NCBI GenBank assembly: GCA_937920105.1
Contig: CALETH010000080.1
Span: 1 to 12,637, forward strand
DNA length: 12,637 nt
Reading direction: 5' to 3'
From: an uncultured Bacteroidota bacterium
GTDB lineage: Bacteria; Bacteroidota; Ignavibacteria; UBA10030; UBA8401
The position numbers and the translations under genes are program-made. The number at the start of each line of letters is the position of its first letter. Position 1 is the stretch's first letter. The notes beneath the pieces are model-generated. The model did not search any database, had not been told where the DNA came from, and was given only the letters and a program-made list of their open reading frames with translations. Shown here one piece after another: positions 6,619 through 12,637 of the stretch.

Positions 6619-7428
6619 TTATGACTGAAGAAGGGGTGCAAATACTTTGAGTTTCTTAAAAAAATTACTGTGCTGCCTTCGTGAAACAGGAATTTTTGCA
6701 CCATCTGCCATGCAAATAATTCCTCCATCATTGGAAAAATATTTTTTAACGTGCAAAAGATTAATGATATGTGTTTTATGAATTCTCATAAATACATTCG
6801 TATCTAAAATTTCTTCAAACTCTCCAAGACTTTTTGAAACAATAAATGGTTTTTCATCAGAAAGATACATAGTGGTATAGTTGGCATCTCCTTCCAAACG
6901 CAGAATGGTATTGGTATCAATAATAGTATATCCCTGTAAATGAGGCAGTGTAATTTTTGTAGGATATTTTTTCTTGTGGATGGTTTTGAGAAGGTGTTCG
7001 AGAGAAAAACTATAATTTTTTTGAAGAATGCTGTTTGTTTTTTTGAGGGTGTGTACTTCTTGCAATTTCTGTACGGCGTTACGAAGGTCTTGAATATCTA
7101 CTGGTTTTAAAATATAATCTACTGCACTGGCTTTGATTGCTTCAATTCCGTAATTATCATACGCTGTAACAAAGACAACAAGAAATTCTCGTTGCGGAAT
7201 GGATTCCAAAAGTTGAAAACCATTTGCATAAGGCATTTCAATATCAAGAAATACAACATCGGGTTTTTTATCTTCTATTTTTCTTTTTGCTTCATCGGCA
7301 GAACTTGCTAATGCAACAACATCAATCTCTTCACTGCAATACTCTTCAAAAAGTTTTTTAAGATTTTTTCTTCCGGGAAGTTCATCATCAACAATGATGA
7401 CTTGAAGTTTTTGTGAAGTTTTTTTCAT
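6619..7428 (-). CDS. LytTR-family response regulator
   Basis: This 269-residue protein has a receiver domain (residues 8-125) with acidic pocket D14/D15 in IIVDDE, phosphoacceptor D62 in VFLDIEMP, switch T88 in FVTAYD and K108 in YILKPVD. After a linker, residues about 158-260 form a LytTR DNA-binding domain (ILRLEGDANYTTMYL, FMRIHKTHIINLLHV, KIPVSRRQ). It is the cognate partner of the kinase that starts one base downstream, and the pair is a typical LytS/LytR-like arrangement for Bacteroidota-type propeller kinases. The kinase would phosphorylate D62 and the LytTR domain would then bind promoter repeats. Target genes cannot be read from this window. The ATG at 7428 has only a weak AGGT-like site upstream. 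A TATAAT matching a -10 box lies on the minus strand near 7507, just after the GGTCGGGG hairpin, and is a candidate promoter. Confidence 0.93.
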   Translation of the reverse strand: MKKTSQKLQVIIVDDELPGRKNLKKLFEEYCSEEIDVVALASSADEAKRKIEDKKPDVVFLDIEMPYANGFQLLESIPQREFLVVFVTAYDNYGIEAIKASAVDYILKPVDIQDLRNAVQKLQEVHTLKKTNSILQKNYSFSLEHLLKTIHKKKYPTKITLPHLQGYTIIDTNTILRLEGDANYTTMYLSDEKPFIVSKSLGEFEEILDTNVFMRIHKTHIINLLHVKKYFSNDGGIICMADGAKIPVSRRQHSNFFKKLKVFAPLLQS

Positions 7429-7479
7429 GTGGTGTTACCTATCTAAAAAAATGTCGGAGTGGTCCTAGTCCTACATTTC

Positions 7480-7495
7480 TTGGACTAAAGTCCAA
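7480..7495. repeat. Short hairpin TTGGACT/AGTCCAA
   Basis: TTGGACT at 7480-7486 is complementary to AGTCCAA at 7489-7495 with almost no loop, so it is effectively a palindrome (TTGGAC-TAAA-GTCCAA). It lies between the exopeptidase 3' end and the regulator start, near the larger GGTCGGGG hairpin. It would fall in the 5' untranslated region of the regulator/kinase operon if that is transcribed from the TATAAT near 7507. Confidence 0.5.
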
Positions 7496-7514
7496 AGTGA
7501 GTTTATTATACCAT

Positions 7515-7534
7515 CCCCGACCTAAAGGTCGGGG
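7515..7534 (-). terminator. Perfect GC-rich hairpin after the S9 peptidase gene (possible terminator)
   Basis: CCCCGACC (7515-7522), loop TAAA, GGTCGGGG (7527-7534) form an 8-bp stem of almost only G-C pairs, about 50 bases past the S9 peptidase stop. The minus-strand 3' side continues ATGGTATAATAAAC, which is not a proper U-tract, so intrinsic termination is uncertain. AGCCCCGACC...GGTCGGGG hairpins recur as intergenic repeats in many environmental genomes, so this may be a mobile-type palindrome rather than a dedicated terminator. Confidence 0.5.
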
Positions 7535-7551
7535 CTACTCAATTACTTATT

Positions 7552-7581
7552 TACTCCACTACTCACATACTCCACTACTCA
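7552..7581. repeat. Tandem repeat TACTCCACTACTCA x2
   Basis: A perfect 14-bp unit at 7552-7565 and 7568-7581 (16-bp period). On the minus strand it reads TGAGTAGTGGAGTA, that is two related heptads, TGAGTAG and TGGAGTA. The repeat begins only five bases past the S9 peptidase stop (TAG, complement of 7587-7589). It differs in sequence from the TCATTGT arrays but has the same 7-bp logic and a similar position. Confidence 0.65.
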
Positions 7582-7586
7582 TACTT

Positions 7587-9641
7587 CTACTTCAAATACA
7601 TCTTCAACCAATCAAAAATAGTATTGTGCCAAAGTTCGCTATTTTGTGGTTTTAATACCCAATGTCCTTCATCAGGAAAATATAATAATTTTGATGGAAT
7701 TCCTTTTCGCTGTAATGTAGTGAAAAGATTTAATCCCTCATTAATTGGAACACGAAAATCCAATTCATTATGAATTATAAGATTTGGTGTTTTAAATTTT
7801 GCTGCATATTTATGTGGAGAAAATTTATCATAGTTTGGTGTTTCCCACGGAATTCCATGTTCCCATTCATCAAACCATACTTCTTCCGTTGCACCATACA
7901 TACTATAAAAATTATAAACACCACAATGAGTAATGAGTGTTTTAAATTTATCAGTGTGTCCTTGAAACCAATTCATCATATATCCACCGTAGGAAGCACC
8001 TGCTGCGGCCATTTTTGTTTTATCGATGTAGGGTATTTTTTCAAGATAAGAAACACCATTCATCAAATCTTCAAAAACTTTTCCACCCCAATCACGACTA
8101 ATTTCATCCGTAAATTTTTGTCCAAAGCCCGTGCTGCCTCGCGGATTAGGAAGTGCAACAACATATCCTTGTGCTGCCCACACTTGCGGATTCCAACGTG
8201 ATGACCATGAGTTCATAAAGGCACCTTGTGGACCTCCATGCACCCAAAATACTAATGGATATTTTTTCTTTGCATCAAACATTGGTGGCTTCACAATCCA
8301 CATTTGCACTTTTGCTCCCTTTGCTCCAGTGTACCAAACATATTCTGGTTCGCTCAATGTAATAGATGAAAAAAGTTCGTCATTAGTTTTTGTGATTTGT
8401 TGAAGATTTTTTCCATCATTATTAATAGAATAAACCTCTATTGGTCGTGATAATGTTTGATGAGTAAAAATTATTTGTGAACCATCGGGAGAAATTTGTG
8501 CATCACCATTTACTGCGCTATTTACTTCATTGGCAAAAACTTTTTTGATATTTCCATCAACTGTTACAGACCACAATGGTTTAGTTCCTTTTTCTTCTGC
8601 ATCAAAATAAATCATTTTGCTATCATCTGTCCATTCAAAATTTTCTACATTAGAATCAAATTTTTGTGTAATACTTTTTGTTTTTCCTGTAGCACGGTCA
8701 TATAAAAATAATTGCCATCTATCTGCTTCAAATTTCGGACGTGATTGTGCACGATAGGCAATGTATTTTCCATCGGGAGAATATCTCGGAAATCCATCTG
8801 CGGCAGGATTGGTGGTAATTTGTTTTCGTTCTCCTGTTTCAAGATTAACACTATAAATATCATGATTGGTGCTCCATGCTTGCTCTCGCACAGGAAGTGG
8901 TGTTGCAGTATATGCAAGTTCTTTTCCATCCGGAGAAAATCCAAAATCATCTCCATTAGAAAATGTTGAGGATGTTGGTACAGCATCATTATCACCGGGC
9001 GTTACATCACGTGGTTCGCCACCTTCTGCAGAAACTACAAAAAGATGCTGACGTTTATCATCAACCCAACTATCCCAATGACGATACAATAGTTTTGTGA
9101 TGATACGTGCTTTCACTTTGCTGTTATCTCGTTGTTCTTGTTTTTGTTTGTTGAGTACATCGCTTTCAGAAAATGGTTTTTCAGAAAATTCCGGAAATAC
9201 TGCAGAAACAAACGCGATATTTTTTCCATCAGGAGACCAGATTGGTTGATTTGCTTCTGTAAAAATTGTGGTGAGTTGTTTTACATCATTATCTTCTACA
9301 TCCAAAATATATAATTGAAAACTTCCATTTCGGTTGGATTCAAAAACAATTTTTTTTCCATCTGGAGACCATCGTGGATGTCTATCATGTTTTGGATTAT
9401 CGGTAAGTTGTTTTGGTTCTCCACCTGTTGTAGGAATTAACCAAAAATCACTGTTGGTTTTGTTGGCTTCTTTATCTACAACGGTAATAGTGTAGACAAT
9501 CCATTTTCCGTCTGGGGAAAGTTGCGGGTCGCTTACTCGCTTTACGCGAAACATATCTTCTAACTCCATTGGTCTCTGTGTTTGTGCCACGAGAGTTAAT
9601 GAGGTGAAAATTATGATGAGAGTGAAAATGGTGTTTTTCAT
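7587..9641 (-). CDS. S9 family serine exopeptidase (prolyl-oligopeptidase fold, DPP5/acylaminoacyl-peptidase-like)
   Basis: This is a 684-residue secreted peptidase. Residues 1-20 form a signal peptide (ends LVAQ). About 40-420 is a beta-propeller with repeated SPDGK blades (QLSPDGKW, RWSPDGKKI, IWSPDGKNI, GFSPDGKEL, RYSPDGKYI, QISPDGSQI) that gates access to the active site. About 430-684 is the alpha/beta-hydrolase domain with triad S550 (GASYGGYMMN), D628 (NELDFRVP) and H660 (DEGHWVLKP). Length and layout match bacterial DPP5 (S9C), which releases dipeptides from oligopeptides; acylaminoacyl-peptidase is the other possibility. A strong AGGAG lies 7 nt before the ATG. The gene starts 27 bases after the toxin stop and could be the last gene of the M28-antitoxin-toxin-S9 unit. 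With the M28 enzyme it suggests peptide scavenging in the periplasm. Confidence 0.93.
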   Translation of the reverse strand: MKNTIFTLIIIFTSLTLVAQTQRPMELEDMFRVKRVSDPQLSPDGKWIVYTITVVDKEANKTNSDFWLIPTTGGEPKQLTDNPKHDRHPRWSPDGKKIVFESNRNGSFQLYILDVEDNDVKQLTTIFTEANQPIWSPDGKNIAFVSAVFPEFSEKPFSESDVLNKQKQEQRDNSKVKARIITKLLYRHWDSWVDDKRQHLFVVSAEGGEPRDVTPGDNDAVPTSSTFSNGDDFGFSPDGKELAYTATPLPVREQAWSTNHDIYSVNLETGERKQITTNPAADGFPRYSPDGKYIAYRAQSRPKFEADRWQLFLYDRATGKTKSITQKFDSNVENFEWTDDSKMIYFDAEEKGTKPLWSVTVDGNIKKVFANEVNSAVNGDAQISPDGSQIIFTHQTLSRPIEVYSINNDGKNLQQITKTNDELFSSITLSEPEYVWYTGAKGAKVQMWIVKPPMFDAKKKYPLVFWVHGGPQGAFMNSWSSRWNPQVWAAQGYVVALPNPRGSTGFGQKFTDEISRDWGGKVFEDLMNGVSYLEKIPYIDKTKMAAAGASYGGYMMNWFQGHTDKFKTLITHCGVYNFYSMYGATEEVWFDEWEHGIPWETPNYDKFSPHKYAAKFKTPNLIIHNELDFRVPINEGLNLFTTLQRKGIPSKLLYFPDEGHWVLKPQNSELWHNTIFDWLKMYLK

Positions 9642-9668
9642 TGTGTTTCTCCTAAAAAATTATATTTT

Positions 9669-9950
9669 TTAAAATAACAATTGCGCACTGTGATGAATTG
9701 TTAAAATTTCTACAGCATTGATTTTTACTTTATAGATAATTCTATAACTTCCATAAATTATTTCTCTAACTTGCTTGTCTTTAAATTCTGGAACAATACG
9801 TCCAGAAAGAGGAACGTATTGAAGCCGTTCTATTGATTCAATAATTTTTTGAGCAAAAATATTAGCATAATGAAAAGAATCACGAGAAATAAAAAGACAA
9901 ATGGCATCTAAATCATCAACGGCTTGTTCTGTCCATATTATTTTAACCAT
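9669..9950 (-). CDS. RelE/ParE-family toxin
   Basis: This 93-residue protein has the RelE/ParE fold pattern: KIIWTEQAVDDLDAICLFI, a central helix ending SIERLQYVPLSGR (R51), then VREIIYGSYRIIYKV (R62, Y69, R70) and a final VEILTIHHS strand. Such toxins act on ribosome-bound mRNA (RelE) or DNA gyrase (ParE). The divergent C-terminus looks closer to ParE, but the target cannot be decided from sequence. ParE-like proteins usually end in a HgaR-type motif, and here the matching position is Q90, which may affect activity. Its start overlaps the antitoxin gene by 13 bases, the usual coupled order with the antitoxin first. Confidence 0.82.
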   Translation of the reverse strand: MVKIIWTEQAVDDLDAICLFISRDSFHYANIFAQKIIESIERLQYVPLSGRIVPEFKDKQVREIIYGSYRIIYKVKINAVEILTIHHSAQLLF

Positions 9951-10120
9951 TTGTTCAATTTTTTCTTTGCTTCATCATGAGAAATGGTTTTACCTTTTTT
10001 AGATTGTTCAAGTCCTTTTTCTATTTTGTAAAAAAGATATAGTTGTTCCATTGCCATTTCCACAGAAGCAGTTGATGGTAATTTTTTAACTACTTGAAGA
10101 ATATCTGCTTTTGTTATCAT
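9938..10120 (-). CDS. Small antitoxin partner of the RelE/ParE toxin
   Basis: This 60-residue helical protein (MITKADILQVVKKLP at the start, GKTISHDEAKKKLNKWLK at the end) has a charged C-terminus of the type seen in antitoxins that wrap a RelE/ParE toxin. The family is not recognised with certainty: the first residues recall short addiction-module proteins, while the ISHDEAKKKLNKWLK tail is common in RelB/Phd-neighbour antitoxins. Assignment rests mainly on position: directly upstream of, and overlapping, the toxin by 13 bases. Its AGGGA ribosome site overlaps the stop of the M28 peptidase gene (TAG, complement of 10130-10132), only nine bases before this ATG, so it is probably translated from the M28 transcript. 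Confidence 0.75.
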   Translation of the reverse strand: MITKADILQVVKKLPSTASVEMAMEQLYLFYKIEKGLEQSKKGKTISHDEAKKKLNKWLK

Positions 10121-10129
10121 ATTTTTTCC

Positions 10130-11746
10130 CTATTCATGTGAATGGTCATGTTCATCATCAAATCCAACTCCTTTAGTCGTGGAATTTGTTGGTGATGAAA
10201 TTTTTCGTGGTAATTTTTCATCTCGCATTGCAGCATTGTAGGCAAATGCAGCCATGAGAATTGCCGCTTGTTTCATATCTTCTTCTTGTGCACGTTCAAA
10301 CACATCCATGCTGGAGTGCCACGTACGCGGAAAATATTCAATTGGGTCTTGAATAAATTGAAACCCCGGCAAACCAACATTATCAAAAGATTGGTGGTCT
10401 GTGCTGCTTGTATTTTGTATTGTTAGCGTTGAAGCACCCATTTCCTTGAATGGTTCTAACCATGAACGAAATATCGGACGCAATGCTTCATTGTTTTGCA
10501 TATAAATTCCGCGAACTTTTCCTGTACCATTATCATTATTAAAATACGCAGCAAATTTTTCTGCTGCTGGTTTTAATGTATCCTTCACACCAAAATGTTT
10601 TTTAACATAATTTTTAGAACCTAACAACCCTTGCTCTTCTCCACTCCACAATGCAATGCGAATAGTGCGACGGGGTTTTGCTCCGATTGTTTGTAAAATT
10701 CTCACCGCTTCCATACACGCTGTTACACCTGTTGCATTATCGGTTGCACCAGTTCCTGCATGCCAAGAATCAAGATGTGCTCCAATCATAACAATTTCAT
10801 CTTTTAAATCTGTTCCGGGAATTTCTGCAATCACATTATAACTGGAATCTTCTTTAAAAAATTCCACTTCTAAATCTACTTTTAATTTTACTGTTTGCTT
10901 TTTTTCCAACATTCGTACTATTCTATTATAATGTTCTGCACCAACTTGAATTTGTGGTACAATTTTTCCTGCTTTAGGATTAAATGCACGAGTGCGGAGA
11001 TGATATGGTATTTCAGAAGATTGTGGAACTGAAGCATCCATCACAAACACTGTTCCTAAATCATTGCGGGTGGATGATGTTGTTAATACTGCCGCCGCTC
11101 CTTCATTCTGACACATTTCTAATTTTTTTGCATCTAATGCTATTTTTGCTTTTTGTTCTGGCGTATATTGATAATTAGCATATTTATCAGCAGCAACTGC
11201 TGCATTTGATAATGTTAATAATGAAGAATCTGTTACTCGTGTTGCTTGTGGTTCAAAATATACTTTAAGTGTTACAGGTTTACTTAATAGCACGAATTTA
11301 TTTTTTAGTTTTCCACGAAATGTTTCCACAGCACTATCAGTTTCTGCGTTGAAGTACACAAACTCCGCTTCTTTTTCTACTCCGGGTGTCCATGCTTTGG
11401 GATAAGAAATCAGTGGGAAATTTTGTTCACCGATTACCATTGCAGAATAATTTTTTAGTTGCCAACCCTTACCAAAAAACCAACTTTCTCGATGAACATT
11501 TTCTAATTTCCATTCTTGTAATTTTTTTTGGACCCATTCTGTTGCTCGTAAATGCCCGGGTGAACCAGTCAAACGCGGTCCATACACATCGGTAAGCCAA
11601 CTTAAAATTTCTGATGTTTTGGAATTTTTCATTCCTTCTTCTTTGATTTTTGCAATCATTGCAGAATCTATAACTTCTGGCTTTGGTTGTGCAGTAATGT
11701 TGTAGGTAAAAAGAACAACACTACATAAGACAATGATGTATTTCAT
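10130..11746 (-). CDS. M28 family zinc metallo-aminopeptidase with PA-like insert
   Basis: This 538-residue secreted protein has a signal peptide ending NITAQ (about residue 19). The SWLTDVYGPRLTGSPG segment near the N-terminus is typical of M28 aminopeptidase/carboxypeptidase Q-like proteins. A protease-associated-type insert spans about 110-300. The di-zinc catalytic set is complete: H324 (AHLDSW), D336 (TDNATG), E370-E371 (WSGEEQG), D405 (NNDNGTG) and H477 (TWHSSMD). Members remove N-terminal residues from peptides in the periplasm or outside the cell. The C-terminus is an acidic, His-rich tail (DDEHDHSHE) beyond the domain, possibly metal-binding. AAAGGA lies 5 nt before the ATG. It is the first gene of a tight run with the toxin-antitoxin pair and the S9 peptidase. 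Confidence 0.93.
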   Translation of the reverse strand: MKYIIVLCSVVLFTYNITAQPKPEVIDSAMIAKIKEEGMKNSKTSEILSWLTDVYGPRLTGSPGHLRATEWVQKKLQEWKLENVHRESWFFGKGWQLKNYSAMVIGEQNFPLISYPKAWTPGVEKEAEFVYFNAETDSAVETFRGKLKNKFVLLSKPVTLKVYFEPQATRVTDSSLLTLSNAAVAADKYANYQYTPEQKAKIALDAKKLEMCQNEGAAAVLTTSSTRNDLGTVFVMDASVPQSSEIPYHLRTRAFNPKAGKIVPQIQVGAEHYNRIVRMLEKKQTVKLKVDLEVEFFKEDSSYNVIAEIPGTDLKDEIVMIGAHLDSWHAGTGATDNATGVTACMEAVRILQTIGAKPRRTIRIALWSGEEQGLLGSKNYVKKHFGVKDTLKPAAEKFAAYFNNDNGTGKVRGIYMQNNEALRPIFRSWLEPFKEMGASTLTIQNTSSTDHQSFDNVGLPGFQFIQDPIEYFPRTWHSSMDVFERAQEEDMKQAAILMAAFAYNAAMRDEKLPRKISSPTNSTTKGVGFDDEHDHSHE

Positions 11747-11774
11747 ACTATTCCTTTCTATTATTTTTTTACAA

Positions 11775-11850
11775 TGTCATTCCCGCATGTTTTAAGCGGG
11801 AATCTATTTTTTGGATGTTCGATAATCCCGCTATAGTGGGAGGCATGACA
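11775..11850. repeat. Nested inverted-repeat element (TGTCAT...ATGACA) between OsmC and M28 genes
   Basis: The ends TGTCAT (11775-11780) and ATGACA (11845-11850) are complementary. Inside are two hairpins: ATTCCCGC/GCGGGAAT (11779-11786 with 11796-11803) and TCCCGCTA/TAGTGGGA (11826-11833 with 11834-11841, one G-T pair). TGTCATTCCCGC palindromes are widespread dispersed repeats in many bacteria. It starts four bases past the OsmC stop and ends about 28 bases before the M28 start, so it could act as the OsmC terminator/stabiliser, but no U-tract directly follows the stems. Confidence 0.65.
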
Positions 11851-11854
11851 AAAA

Positions 11855-12277
11855 TTAGTTTTTTATTTTTTTAGGATAAATAAAACTCATATCAATAACA
11901 ACATCTGGATGAAGACTTTTTTCTACTGGACATTTGTGAGCAGCATTTTCTAATTTTTCTCTAAACTCTTCAGGAATTCCTTCACACATTTCTAATTGTA
12001 CAATTATTTTTGCAATTCGGCGTGGTTTATCTGTGTTCATATATTTTTCTACAAAAACTTTTGTTCCATCTAATTTAATATTATGACGTTGTGCAACAAT
12101 TCCCATTGTGGTAATTGCACAGGTGCCAACTGCTGTTGCTACTAAATCTGTCGGAGAAAAACTTTCACCTTTTCCTTCATTATCAACAGGAGCATCAGTA
12201 ATAAATTTTGCATTACTTGCATCATGTGTTGCTTCGCAACGAAGTTCGCCTTTGTAAAGAATGGAGATTTTTACCAT
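11855..12277 (-). CDS. OsmC family protein (peroxiredoxin-like)
   Basis: This 140-residue protein has the OsmC/Ohr fold signatures: SPTDLVATAVGTCAITTMG with C53, and a second cysteine C116 in AAHKCPVEKSLHP, spaced as in thiol-dependent hydroperoxide-reducing family members. Length matches the YhfA/OsmC-like subgroup rather than Ohr. It should be a soluble cytoplasmic homodimer that reduces organic peroxides, although many OsmC-like proteins of this size have no tested substrate. Two extra cysteines (C14, C98) are present. It stands alone between two repeat-filled spacers. The ATG at 12277 is preceded by a weak GAAAGA-like site, and the 5' region contains a heptad array. Confidence 0.9.
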   Translation of the reverse strand: MVKISILYKGELRCEATHDASNAKFITDAPVDNEGKGESFSPTDLVATAVGTCAITTMGIVAQRHNIKLDGTKVFVEKYMNTDKPRRIAKIIVQLEMCEGIPEEFREKLENAAHKCPVEKSLHPDVVIDMSFIYPKKIKN

Positions 12278-12283
12278 AACTGT

Positions 12284-12319
12284 TCAATCTTTCAATGAAC
12301 AATGATAAATGAGCAATAT
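12284..12319. repeat. Heptad array D (ACAATGA type) in the OsmC 5' region
   Basis: 7-mers TCAATCT, then after one extra T, TCAATGA, ACAATGA, TAAATGA and GCAATAT. The array lies 7-42 bases before the OsmC start codon, so it would be in its 5' untranslated region or promoter. AATGAACAATGA at 12294-12305 is a perfect inverted copy of TCATTGTTCATT at 12399-12410 in array E. Confidence 0.65.
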
Positions 12320-12376
12320 ATTACCATAATATAATTATTTTTTTAATATATATATTTTTTTATCACTGACAATTTC

Positions 12377-12411
12377 TCATTGTAAATTGTTAATTGCTCA
12401 TTGTTCATTAA
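12377..12411. repeat. Heptad array E (TCATTGT type), running into the upstream stop codon
   Basis: Five in-phase 7-mers: TCATTGT, AAATTGT, TAATTGC, TCATTGT and TCATTAA. The last unit contains the stop codon of the partial gene (TAA, complement of 12408-12410), the same TCATTAA-at-stop arrangement seen at 3720-3726. It is inverted relative to array D, about 58 bases away, so the two could fold into a long imperfect hairpin between the two genes. Confidence 0.65.
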
Positions 12412-12637
12412 ATTGTTTTCTTAGTGTTGATTGTATTTTTCCAATCACCACGAAGTTGAAATAATTCAAAGGACATTTGATAGTGATATTCTGGAACGCC
12501 TTGAGTGCGGTTATCTGTCGTGACTCGATAATCAAGACTTGGGTCTGCTAGGTACATGCCAAATTTACACCAGCCACCATAATTAAAGTGCGTTAAGACG
12601 CGCAGATGCTCATGGTTAGGGGTTTTTGTAAGCGGAA
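12408..12637 (-). CDS. C-terminal fragment of an unrecognised protein (5' end outside window)
   Basis: An open frame runs from the right edge to TAA at 12408 and gives 75 C-terminal residues, including LRVLTHFNYGGWCKFGMYL, ADPSLDYRVTTDNRT, EYHYQMSFELFQLRGDW and a lysine-rich tail NTKKTI. I do not recognise the family. It looks globular and rich in aromatic residues, with no membrane segment in the visible part. Base composition is about 41% GC by hand count over 12421-12637, against roughly 28-35% in lines sampled elsewhere, and codons such as CTG, CGC, GTC and ACG are used near the edge. That hints at a different origin. Being genuinely coding is supported by the open frame and the sensible composition only. 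Confidence 0.6.
   Translation of the reverse strand, partial: PLTKTPNHEHLRVLTHFNYGGWCKFGMYLADPSLDYRVTTDNRTQGVPEYHYQMSFELFQLRGDWKNTINTKKTI

Noticed and set aside
6618..6731. N-terminal extension of the kinase
   Set aside because: Overlaps the LytTR coding region by 113 bases and precedes a clear signal peptide.
7770..8201. 143-codon plus-strand frame (and neighbours 8131-8403, 8496-8705)
   Set aside because: Antisense to the S9 peptidase catalytic domain, which has a complete triad in its own frame; composition is Cys/Ile/Phe-rich as expected for a shadow.
8645..8995. 116-codon minus-strand frame
   Set aside because: Shifted-frame shadow inside the S9 peptidase; no frameshift is needed because the main frame is intact.
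12320..12376. Replication origin or promoter in the AT-rich stretch
   Set aside because: Very AT-rich but without DnaA boxes or a distinctive promoter motif.

Overview
The window is an AT-rich bacterial chromosomal stretch. Every convincing gene lies on the minus strand, so transcription runs from high to low coordinates. Gene content suggests the Bacteroidota/Ignavibacteriota/Chlorobiota side of the FCB group: a periplasmic-propeller sensor kinase paired with a LytTR regulator, secreted S9 and M28 exopeptidases with short 'MK...AQ' signal peptides, and a Bacteroidota-type HExxH lipoprotein. Several starts carry a clear AAGGA/AGGAG Shine-Dalgarno sequence, which is less typical of core Bacteroidia/Flavobacteriia. 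The phylum is an inference from gene content only.

Layout in transcription order (right to left). (1) 12408-12637: the C-terminal end of an unrecognised protein with higher GC than its surroundings. (2) 11855-12277: an OsmC-family peroxiredoxin-like protein. (3) 7587-11746: a compact four-gene run of an M28 metallo-aminopeptidase, a small antitoxin, an overlapping RelE/ParE toxin and an S9 (DPP5-like) serine exopeptidase, followed by a perfect GC-rich hairpin. (4) 3723-7428: a two-gene signalling operon, LytTR response regulator then a 964-residue Reg_prop/Y_Y_Y histidine kinase, separated by one base. The kinase start is placed at 6617. (5) 3002-3722: a 720-base gene-free region packed with repeats. 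(6) 1364-3001: a lipoprotein with a HETAH zinc-protease motif, preceded by a possible 13-codon leader ORF that overlaps its start by ATGA. (7) 1-1301: a secreted protein with YadA-head-like repeats, three VGIGT repeats and a C-terminal S74 (endosialidase-type) chaperone domain, running off the left edge.

The two exopeptidases probably cooperate in degrading peptides in the periplasm or at the cell surface. The two-component pair senses an unknown ligand through its propeller and should control genes through the LytTR DNA-binding domain. No target is identifiable here.

The most unusual signal is non-coding. Five intergenic arrays are built from imperfect 7-bp units related to TCATTGT/ACAATGA. 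Two of them start inside or at the stop codon of the upstream gene, and a different 14-bp repeat sits just past a third stop. Other palindromic elements (CCCTCC/GGAGGG, TTCCCGC/GCGGGAA, CCCCGACC/GGTCGGGG, ATTGC...GCAAT) fill most of the remaining spacers. No CRISPR, rRNA, tRNA, transposase or integrase was seen.
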